The notes below the pieces were generated by a model. The model was given only the letters and a program-made list of their open reading frames with translations. It was not told the origin of the DNA and made no database searches. A program made the translations under genes and the position numbers. Shown here piece after piece: positions 32,027-42,217 of a stretch of DNA of 64,000 nucleotides (position 1 is its first letter; the number at the start of each line of letters is the position of its first letter). This DNA is from Zygnema cylindricum. Its lineage: Eukaryota; Streptophyta; Zygnematophyceae; Zygnematales; Zygnemataceae. Location of the stretch: NCBI GenBank assembly GCA_037447655.1, contig JBBHKE010000999.1, positions 27,361 to 91,360 of the forward strand, in the 5' to 3' direction.

Positions 32027-32039
32027 AAAATAAGGGGAG

Positions 32040-33072
32040 TGTAGAAATAAAAAGGTTATTTTAGTATTTTCTAGGTTTTGCAAAATGCAGAAAAGAAGCC
32101 GAGGCAGTCTGCCTCTAACTTCTCTCTTCAGCTCCCACACTTGTCGTAGTCACTGAAGGTTGAAGAGGGAGCTAGAGCCATGGCTGCCTATGCTCAATAG
32201 AGAAAGAGTTAGGGGTTGTAGATTTTGGTAGATTTACCAAAATATAAATTGACGGACCCAGGATTTGAATCGGGTACCTACCGTCCAACACTTAGCCTGT
32301 AGCCTTAGCCATTTAGTCTGCCATCATGCTTGGAGATATATGGTTTGATAGTTATTTAAATGTTAACACGTAGTCTATTTCATTTAACGGGATCTTTAAA
32401 CATAGATACAGTTTGTAAAGTACGGCGTACGGAACATCCGAAACGAATACTGCGCATTTTGTTTAGAAAGCGAAACAAATACTGCGGAAGTATTTATGAC
32501 GGTCACTATTGTAATCCGGCTTAATCGGACGGCCACGAAGCATGCCCAGATCGTGGAATAGATTTTCGGCGGTTTGCAGTTGACGTCACGTTAATTGCCA
32601 TGTGGCACAATCACATTGGATTACGACATCTCCTGGGATTCCAATAACGAATCCAAAAATGACATGTGTCGACCTTTTGGCCATGTTGTACAATATCCGT
32701 ACATAAAGTACATCGACACATGTACCTTTATGTACGATACACTACTATGATTGGTTGCGTACTTCAGTAGATAGAGTTTTAGAGAGAGATAGGACTTAGA
32801 AAAATTTGATTGATTAGACCCTCTCTCCCAGAGAGCTCCTGTACAAAAGGTCAACTTTGACCCTTCATAACCTACTGCTCAAGGGAGCAAATTCAGAGAT
32901 TCTTTTTGCTATAGACTCACGGGAGTCTTGCCTTTACAGGGGTGAAAGTGGTCAGGGTTTTGGTCTGCCAGGGTGGCAGTTATTCTTGCTGAAACACAAA
33001 GGGGTTAGGGTTATCCTAGAGGCTTCGTGTGAGCTGCCTACTCTGAGGTCCTATGGAGGTCTCAGAGTTACA
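32040..33072 (+). repeat. 3' LTR of element 3
   Basis: 1033 bp, preceded by the polypurine tract AATAAGGGGAG and ending GAGTTACA. The antisense B-box has one change here compared with the 5' LTR (32261-32271, GGATTTGAATC). Confidence 0.93.
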
Positions 33073-34793
33073 AAATCCAAGACTTCCATCCATTCCACCT
33101 TCGGAATTTGAGGGAGGGAGAAAGAGCAGCAAAAGGATAGAGGAAAAACAGGCCGCTCATAAGGTAACTTAGCTATCTCACCCAGATGAGCCTCAATCTT
33201 ACTCAGAGGCAGTGAATAGTCCAGAGAAATAAAGATGGATTAGAGCCATAAATGATGAGATGGCCTCTATCATTGAAGCAAATACTTGAGAACTAGCGCA
33301 TTGTCCTCCAAACAAAAAACTTATTCGGTGTAAATGGGTATTTTAATTAAAACTGAACCCAGATAATACCATTGAGAGATATAAGGCTCGATTGGTGACG
33401 AAAGGGTTCACCCAAAAGGAGGGGATTAAATATAAGTAGACCTTTGCTCCAGTTGTTCGATTCCCACCAGTAAGGATTCTCCTCAGTCTGGCAACAGCGG
33501 AAGACATGGAAATACACCAGATGGACATTAAGACTGCTTTTCTTAGAAATTTTCATGAGGCAACCCGAGGGGTTGGTGGAAGAAGGAGAAGAGAGCAAAC
33601 TCTGCAGGCTCATAAAGTCCATATATGGACTGAAGCAGGCTTCTCGACAGTGGAATAAGAAACTAGATGAGTTTCTCACCTATTTGAGATATATCCGGAT
33701 TAGCTTTAACCATTCTATCTATATATTTGAAGATGATAATGGTGTCATTTTTTTGCAATTTATGTGGATGATCTGCTTATATTGAGTAAATCTTTGGAAA
33801 AAATCGATAAGGTAAAGAAAGATCTTAGAAGCAAATGTGATATGAAGGATTTAGGGGAGGCAAGATATATTTTGGGGATTCAAATACAGAGAGATAGGGG
33901 GAAGAAGATTATCATACTTACTCAGAAAGAAGCAATAGGTAATATGCTTGAGAAATTCCAGATGGAAATTGCTAACAGTTGTACTACTCCCATGGACTTG
34001 AAAAAAGTAAGTGATGAAGTGTAGAAGGAGGAGTGATGATCTTAGATGATCAGATGAGTCCACAGGAGAGAGAGTTTATGAAGTCCATCCCTTATAGACA
34101 GGTTGTAGGAATTTTAATCTATTTCATGAATTGTACCAGGCCGGACATAGCGGCAACAGTTGGAGTACTCAGTAGGAATCTTAATGATCCTAGGAAGAGA
34201 GACTAAGAGGTAGCCAAGAGAGTCATGAGATGTCTGGTGGGAACGAGAGAGTTATGGTTGCATTTGGGAGGGGAGCACACTGACATCACTACTTGGAGTG
34301 ATGCCAGTTATGGGGACGCACCTATGAGAAGACGCACCTATGAGAAGATGCACTTCTGGGTATGTGTTGTACGTTGGGGAAGGTGCTTGCTGTTGGAGTA
34401 GTAAGCAACAAAAGGTTGTAGCTCAGTCTACTATAGAGGCTAAGAACATGGCCTTTTGTTCTGCTGTGAAAGAGTTGATGTGGGTCAAGTCCTTGTTGCA
34501 AAAACTAAGGTATATAAGAAGGAAGGGAGAGCATGAAGTGTTTTGTGATAATCAAGCTGCCATTGCAATTGCAGCTAATCCAAAACATCATTTTAAGGCT
34601 AAACATAGGGACATAAGATTAGTTTTTGTAAGAGAAAAAGTTGAGATTAAAATCGTGAATCTTGTATATAGATCTGATGAGGAAATGGTAGCTGATATGA
34701 TGACAAAACCGGTGCCTTCTCCCAAGTTAAAATACTGCAGAGAAAAATGTGGATAAAAACTGATATATAAATTGGACTAGAAAATAAGAGGAG

Positions 34794-36020
34794 TGTTGAA
34801 ATTACTAGTTTTATATGGTATTTTCTAGGTCTAAATTTATTACAAATAGAAAAAGGAAAAAGGCGGGCAGCCTGTCTCCACCTCCTCTCTCTACCCACCA
34901 TATTTGTCGTAGTCACTGAGGGATGGAGAGGGTGGCTGAGACATGGCTGTCCTAGCTTAAGCAGGCAGGGCTATAGAGTGACTTATGTCACTCTCAACAA
35001 AAGGTTGAGTCCTGTAGGACTTGAACCTCAGACCGGCAGAGCACGGCGTAGCCGTTTGCTCTAGCCTGTCTGTCGTAGAAGTCCGTTAGAAGGCGGGCAG
35101 CCTGTCTCCACCTCCTCTCCCTACCCACCATATTTGTCGTAGTCACTGAGGGATAGAGAGGGTGGCTGGGACATGGCTGTCCTAGCTTAAGCAGGCAGGG
35201 CTATAGAGTGACTTATGTCACTCTCAACAAAAGGTTGAGTCTTGTAGGACTTGAACCTCCGACCGGCAGAGCGCGGCGTAGCCGTTTGCTCTAGCCAGTC
35301 TGTCGTAGAAGTCGGTTAGGATATATTAGGCTTGATATATATTTAAACATATTACAACCATGAATTCAATTAACGGAATGACAAACGAAGGAACATAGAA
35401 CTAAGTATTATATAGTGCGAACATAATCTCGCACAAAAACAAATGAATCTGATATTTGTTTTGACGACAGACATTTAATGTCGGATTTAATCTGACGGTG
35501 TTTATCATTGCCGAGATCGCGGAATAGTCACTTTGGCGTTTATGGACGTGGCATGACGTGGCGCCACGCGGAGGGATGACAAGGAATTCCGGCAAACATA
35601 AAGACAAGTTAAAAGTGGACACGCGTCCACTTAATGGCGTTGCCGTACATAGGCCGTACAGAAAGTATATCTGCCATTGTACTTTTTTGTACCCTACAGT
35701 GATCTCATTGGTTCGTACTTCAATAGATAGGGGTTGTGAGAGGGATTTAGGACTTAGAGAATTTGGTAGATAAGTACCTCTCTCCCTTTAAGACATTGTA
35801 TAAACTTGGCATTTTTGCCGACTCATAACTTATCGATTGGTTGGCTGTTTTCAGTGATTCTTTTTGCTACAAACTCAAGGGAGTCCAAGTTGCATAGGGG
35901 TGCAGTCAAATTGTCAGTTTTCCTTCTTCGACAGCAGCGGTTGTGGCTTGAAGTGGGTTAGTTAAATAATATCTAGAGGCTTCCTCTATTCTGTAGTTCA
36001 ATGGAGGATAGAGAATTGCA
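34794..36020 (+). repeat. Shared middle LTR of the family C tandem element
   Basis: It starts TGTTGAAATTACTAG after the tract AATAAGAGGAG and ends GAATTGCA. It is the 3' LTR of unit 1 and the 5' LTR of unit 2. Without the internal 230-bp duplication it is about 997 bp, equal to the right LTR (995 bp). It has a TATA-like GTATAAAC (about 35798-35805) and the leader block with GACTCAAGGGAGTCC. Confidence 0.85.
34861..35320. repeat. 230-bp tandem duplication in the middle LTR
   Basis: Units 34861-35090 and 35091-35320 both begin AGGCGGGCAGCCTGTCTCC and end near GTAGAAGTC. They differ at a few bases. Each unit carries one complete antisense tRNA-like module (B-box complement GGACTTGAACC at 35017-35027 and 35247-35257). 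Confidence 0.92.
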
Positions 36021-39000
36021 AGTTTGGTGGAGATCTATAGAGCTGGTACTATTCAATAGCTCCAGTTGGCTGAGCAAAAGCTAGTGAGTTACACTTACAT
36101 TGGAGGAGAGATGTTAGATTATTGTAATGATCTTCCTTCTTTGTAAATGGAGATGGAAAGTGCCGCGCGGACAGGTAAAATGAAGATGAAAGTTAACTGT
36201 CTCATCATGAAGTTACCAGAGGAGTACGAGAAAATAGTTTACCAAGCATAGGAAATGACTAATAGTTCATGGTAGTGGACTACACTCGTCCGGATGATAC
36301 CTGTGCAAGAAAACACCATAGATATTAGGAGAGGAGGAAAGAGCATTCAAGCTCTAGCTGTAGGAGGGGACCGATGGGGAAAGGACCCGAAGAAACCGTA
36401 CAAACGGGAAAGAGATCAGCTTGCAAAACCAATGACCCCAAAGGGCTTTTGTCATTTTTGCAAAAGTCGAGACACTTTATCACGGATTCTGTCTAGCTGT
36501 CGGAGCTGAGGCTCTAAGAGAACCGTGGAGGGGGTTTTTCCGGAGGGAAGAAATAGGCACTTGTGGTCACAAAAGTGATAGGAGAAACCGAGGACAAATC
36601 CTTTGAGGAGGATGGGGAGCTTCCTCTTGACGAGAGTTTGGAGGAGAAGGAGATCCCTCGGAGACAGAAGTGTGCTCTTCGAACAATTCGGGAAGCTCCA
36701 AAGGAAGGATGGATCATCGACTCAAGTGCATCCATACATATGTGTCGTGATAAACAACTCTTCACTAAGCTAAGAAAGATCCCTACTGTAGAGATAAAGT
36801 ATGGGGATGGGAGAGTGGATACTACAGATCTAGTGGGGTCATTAGATCTGAAAGTCTTAGTGGAGGGTAAGACTTCTATACTCACATTCTCAAATGTACT
36901 CTACATTCCTGAGCTGAGTAAAAATCTTCTCTCTACGTCTGTGTTAGATGACAAAGATTTTGATACCTTCACTAGAAAAGGAGTCTTCACAGCTAAGTTT
37001 GGGGATGAATTTTACTTCACGGCAGTAACGGGTTGCCAAGGCATGTTTAGGCATAACCTGAGTAATGAAAAGAAGAATGCTTACTATGTTGGTGTTCCTA
37101 AGTTGATGATTTGGCATAAGCAGTTGGGGCATGTGCATTTTGATAGGTTGAGGGAAATGAACAAGCTCAGTGTAGTAGAAGGCATTCAGTTTGGTGATAA
37201 TGAAATGGTGGATGATAGTAGTGGATGTGCTCAGGGAAAAGCTCACAAACTTCTTTTTCCCAAAGCCGTTACATATAGGGGGGAAAAGGTACTAGATCTA
37301 GTCCACACAAATATATGGGGACCTGCAAGAGTACCTTCGGTTGGAGGGAAGAGGTTTATGTTAACAATAACTGATGACTAGTCTAGGAACTCCAGAGTCT
37401 ACTTCCTAAAAACAAAGTCTGAAACACCAACTTACTTCAAGGAATATAAACCCTAGAGTGAAAAATTGCATGGAACCCCCTTTAAGAGAATAACGAGTGA
37501 TAATGGGGGAGAATATACCTCTAACCAGTTTGAGGAATACCTGAGAGATGAGGGATTTCAGCACCAGAAAATTGTACTATATTACTCGGAACAAAATGGA
37601 GTAGCTAAAAGATTGAACCGAACACTAAGAGATAGTGTGTGTAATATGTTGGCTGACAAGAGAATAGGAAAGAGATTTTGGGTAGAAGCCATAAACTGTG
37701 CAAACTACATTAACAATAGAGTCCTTACCTCCACCGTAAAGGGAAAGACACCTTATGAGAGATGGGTTGGAAGGAAACCAAATATCTCACACCTTAAAGT
37801 ATTCGGTAGCCAAGTTTACAGTCTTGATATAGATAAGAAAAACTGAAAACTAGATGCTAAGGGCAAACCTGGATACTTTGTAGGATATGATGAGGATGTC
37901 AAGGGATATAGAGTCTATAACTTAGCAAAGCAAGATATTATTCTGGTCAAACACTTAGTTGTTATGGATGAAGGGAAGTCATTTGACCCCTTCAAACATA
38001 CCAAAAAGATAAAAATTCGTTTTGAGTCTGAAAGCGAGGATAGTCTTGCCTTTCCCGAAAAGGACATGAGTGAAAGAATGATTGCAGATTCAGGGAGATC
38101 TAGGATACATGAGATCTACCGGACACCTCATATATTTTAATGGACTTCGACGAGATAGAAGAGAAGGAATTGAACCGCCTTCTATGAATAGGGTAGACGA
38201 TGATACAGTAAGGAGAAACCCGAGACTTCTTTCCGTTCGAGCTTCAGAAGTTGAGGGAGGGAGAAAGAGCAACAAAAAGATACAAGAGAAACACGCTGCT
38301 CATAAGGTAACTAAGCTATCTCACCCTGATGAGCCTCATTCATACTTGGAGGCAGTGAACAACCCTGAAAAAGACGGATGGATTAGAGCCATAAATGATG
38401 AGATGGCTTTCATCATGGAAGCAAATACTTGGGAACTAGCGGATTGTCCTATGAATAGAAAACATATTGGCTATAAATGGGTATTTAAACTAAAACTAAA
38501 CCTAGATAATACCATTGAGAGATACAAAGTTCGTTTGGTAGCAAAGGGGTTCACCCATAAAGAAGGGATTGACTATGAGGAGACGTTTGCTCCAGTTGTT
38601 CCGTTCCTATCAGTAAGGATTCTCCTCAGTCTGGCAGCAGCGAAAGACATGGAAATACACCAGATAGACATTAAGACTGCTTTTTTTAATGGTGAGTTAG
38701 AGGAAGAAATTTTCATGAGGCAACCGGAGTGGTTCGTGGAGGAAGGAGAAGAGAGCAAAGTTTACAGGCTCATAAAGTCCTTGTATGGGCTAAAGCTGGT
38801 TCCCCGACAGTGGAATAAGAAACTAGATGAGTTTCTCACAGGTCTCGGATATATCAAGATCAGCTCTGATCATTCTATCTATATGTTTGAAGATGAGAAT
38901 GGTGTGACTTTTACTGCAATTTATGTGGATGATTTGTTGGTGTTAAGTCTTTGGAAAAGATCAATAAATTAAAGAAAGATCTTAGAAGCGGATTTGACAT

Positions 39001-41222
39001 GAAAGATTTAGGGAAGGCAAGATATATTTTGGGAATTCAAATGGAAAGAGATGGGGGGGAAAGGTGTTGTTTTTGAAAAGTTAGTTTCGTGCGAACACAT
39101 CGTTTCGTGCGTACGCGATGTTTCGTGCGTACGCATTTACGCGATATATTGTGGAGGTTCGAAAGGATTTATGGATTGGGGAATTAAATGTACACATAAA
39201 ATTAATGGAGTAATTGAGTGGCGCGAAATGTGAGAGGAAATGGACGGCGGATCGCGAAGCAATCCGACGTGTGATAATCGACGAAGATAAAATGGTACGT
39301 CGCACGTACGAAACATAATGCGACAGATGAAATTTATTACATGGGACGCCGCCGGTACGGAGCGTCGTATTTGACAGGTGTACTTTAAGTTGTCGCTTAT
39401 TGCGATATGCATTTATCGAAAATGACGTGTACCTTGAATGCGACAAGGCGCATTTATGACGAAGTACGTGATTTCGGTACGGACAGGATTTGGATCGTAC
39501 GAATTGATTTCGGCAAGTTGTTCGAGGTACACGTGGAGGGCGGACGACGTCCGCCGATATTTTTAAGGGACCACATTGTTTTTATGACACATTATCTAGT
39601 GGACCGTACATATGCGATGTCGGTTCACTACGTGGACTTATCGACAAGTGACTAAGCAAGTTGTCACTTATGACGCGGATTTTTGGATGCGTCGGTGTAA
39701 ATATTTGAAGCGTCAATGTTTTGTCTTATTTGAATTAATGATTTAGTGTTGATTAAAATAGTTATATTTTACGTGATTAATGAGGATATCGACACTTTAA
39801 TTTATGTGTCGTATTTGCAGACAAGTGTACGCTTACGATTGCTTGACTTTCAGGTGTACGCTTACGATAAATAGGATATTGTGACAGATACGTAATGTAT
39901 GTTGGTTATTTTGACACTTAGTGATTCATTGACAGCTCACAAGTGTATATATAGGAATGAGCTTTGTTAGGAATTAATAATCAATGCTGGTTAGAAAAGT
40001 AGGGACCGAAGATGTAGACTTTTAGGGTTGCCGATTAGGTCATGCATTTGAGTAATATGTTTATTGATATACTTTTGTTTTATCTAATGTTTATGTGAGA
40101 TTGCACTCTTTTGTTATTATTTATTTATGTTGTTTTGTATATGTTTGATATGCATTGTTTATGCATTTGTCCTAGGGTTTGTTTATGTCGATTATTCCAT
40201 CAAACCTTAGATGTTGACATAGGGTTTATTTATGTTGATTATTCCATGAAACCCTAAATGTTGTTGTATGTTAAATGGAGGATGCATTTCAAATGATTGT
40301 TCGTCGACCTATTTTTTTCTTAGCTTTTTGCATGATAGCTTGGGTGGCTTCTGCGGTCTATTTTAGACCAAAGAACAACAAAAGGATCATTAGACTTACT
40401 CAGAAAGAAGCAATAGGTAATATGCTTGAGAAATTCTAGATGAAAAAAAGCAAACAATTGTACCATTCCCATGGACTTAAAGAAAGTAAGTGATGGGAGT
40501 GTAGAGGGAGGAGTGATAATCTTAGATGATCAGATGAGTCCAAAGGAGAGAGTGTTTATGAAATATATTCCTTATAGACAGGTTGTAGGAAGTTTGATCT
40601 ACTTTATGAACTCTACCACGCCGGACCTAGCGGCAGCAACTGGAGTTCTCAGTAGTAGTTTGAACCATCCTAGGAAAAGAGATTGGGAAGCAGCCAAGAG
40701 AGTCATGAGATATCTGGTAAGAACCAGAGAGTTATGGTTGCATTTGGGAGGGGAGCACACTGATATCACTACTTAGAGTGATGCCAGTTATGGGGATGCA
40801 CTTATATGAAGATGTACTTCTGGGTATATTTGGTATGTGGGGGAAGATGCTTATTGTAGGAGCAATAAGCAACAAAAGGTGGTTGCTCAGTCTAAAATGG
40901 AGGCTGAGTATATGGCCTCTTGTTCTGCTGTGAAATAGTTCGGTATATGAAGGAGGGAGTGCATGAAGACTTTTGTGATAATCTGGTTGTTATTGCAATT
41001 GCAGCCAATCCAAAACATCATTTCAAAACTAAGCATATGGACATAAGATTGAGTTTCGTGAGGGAAAAGTTGAAAATAAAATTGTGAATCTTGTGCATAG
41101 GTCTGATGAAAAAATGGTGGCTGACATGATGACCAAACCTGTGCCCTCTCCCTAGTTAAAATATTGTAGGGGAAAATGTGGGATGAAAGAAAAGTTAAAA
41201 TTAGACTAGAAAATAAGGCGAG
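36021..41222 (+). pseudogene. Broken copia Gag-Pol of family C, unit 2
   Basis: The interior begins directly at the mid-gag block (WRSIE...QLAEQK-like), so the primer-binding site and the first third of gag are deleted. Visible further on: a damaged CCHC knuckle (CHFCK then RDT), protease IIDSSASIHM in which the catalytic DSG has become DSS, integrase HKQLGH with a damaged CSGC, DNGGEY, reverse transcriptase with YVDDLLVL, and RNase H remnants. There are stops near 36145, 36250, 37378, 37455, 37845 and 40777, and frameshifts near 38100 and 38950. A solo LTR splits it at 39065-40380. No active product is expected. Confidence 0.88.
39065..40380. mobile_element. Solo LTR (1316 bp) of another retrotransposon family
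   Basis: It begins TGTTGTTTTTGAAAAG and ends AAAGAACAACA (TGTTG...CAACA). A perfect 5-bp direct repeat AAAGG flanks it (39060-39064 and 40381-40385). When the insert and one AAAGG are removed, the reverse-transcriptase reading continues across the site. The sequence has no internal coding region and does not resemble the copia LTRs of the window: it lacks their TATTTTCTAGG motif and leader block. It could be gypsy-type, but that is a guess. Confidence 0.9.
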
Positions 41223-42217
41223 TGTTAAAATTTGTGAAGTATTTTCTAGGTCAGAATTGCTGAGTAGAAAAACAAAAAGCGCAGGCAGTCTTCCTCCACC
41301 CCTCTCTCTATCCCCCATACTTTTTGTTGTCACTAAAGGAGAGATAGAACAGTGGCGCCATGGCTGCCTCAGCTTCATTAGGCAGGACTAAAGAGTGACC
41401 TTAAGTCACTCTCAACAAAAGATTGATTCCGGCAGGAATCAAACCTCTGACTTGCAGAGCGTGGAGTAGCCGTCAGCTCTAACCATTCTGTCGTAAAAGT
41501 TCGCTAGAACATATAGGGTGTGATTACTACTTAAAGTGTTTTACGTCCTCTAAACCGATTAACGAAAATATGAATTTAAAGACATAGAACTAATAAAATA
41601 TGGTGCAAACATGATTTCACACGAAACAAATGAATTGGACATTTGTTTCGACGGCAGAGATTACATTTTGGTTTTTATCCAACGCCGCACATCATCGTCG
41701 AGATCCTAGAGTGGTCACTTTGACTTTTTTTGACGTGGCATAACATGACGCCACGTGGAGAGATAATATTTGGTCGCGGGAATTCCAAGGAACCTATGGA
41801 CGAGTAAAAATGGGACACGCGTCCATGTAATAGCCTTGTCGTACATTAGTCGTACAAAACGTACACCAGCAGTAGTACTTTTTGGTCACTACGGTAATAT
41901 GATTGGTCCGTACTTTCAGTAGATAAGAGTTATTAGAGTGAATTAGGACTTGGTGAATTTTGGGATAAACAATCACCTCTCCCCTTGAGGGTTTATATAA
42001 AATAGGCATCTTTGCCACCCCATAATTTATCGGCCGGTTGGCCTTTTTTAGTGATTCTTTTTGCTACGGACTCAGGAGAGTCCACGCTGAACACGGGTGC
42101 AGTCAAATTTTCAGTTTTCTCTCTTGGGTAGCAGTGGTTGTGGCTTCAAGTGGGTTAGCTAAAAGCTATCTAGAGGCTTCCTAAATTCTATTGTCCAATG
42201 GAGGACACAGAATTGCA
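41223..42217 (+). repeat. Right LTR of the family C tandem element
   Basis: 995 bp, from TGTTAAAATTTGTG to GAATTGCA. It has a TATA box TTTATATAAAA (about 41990-42000), the leader block TTCTTTTTGCTACGGACTCA plus GGAGAGTCC (42056-42082), and an antisense B-box-like sequence (plus GGAATCAAACC, 41435-41445). Confidence 0.85.

Larger units (their letters stand above)
26723..33072 (+). mobile_element. Full-length but inactive Ty1/copia element (element 3)
   Basis: 6350 bp with two 1033-bp LTRs and a perfect 5-bp target duplication AAATC (26718-26722 and 33073-33077). The primer-binding site and polypurine tract are intact. The LTRs differ at several positions (for example near 26878-26900 versus 32194-32216), so the insertion is older than element 1. 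It is inserted in the pol gene of the family C remnant. Confidence 0.95.
25560..34780 (+). pseudogene. Broken copia pol of family C, unit 1, split by element 3
   Basis: Integrase and downstream sequence at 25560-26722 continue at 33078-34780 once element 3 is removed; the reading of the two sides joins at the linker before reverse transcriptase. Recognisable: integrase HKRLGH with CSGS (the second cysteine pair is damaged), NGVAERLN, reverse transcriptase blocks, and RNase H CDNQAAIA. Damage includes a stop just after the first integrase catalytic block (25880), several stops at 33160-33440, a deletion near 33545, a frameshift across the YVDD motif (about 33760) and a stop at 34021. A 17-bp duplication lies near 34315-34348. 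Gag and protease are missing to the left. Confidence 0.85.

Noticed and set aside
36718-36732. Functional protease in family C unit 2
   Set aside because: The catalytic triad reads DSS and the surrounding gene has many stops.
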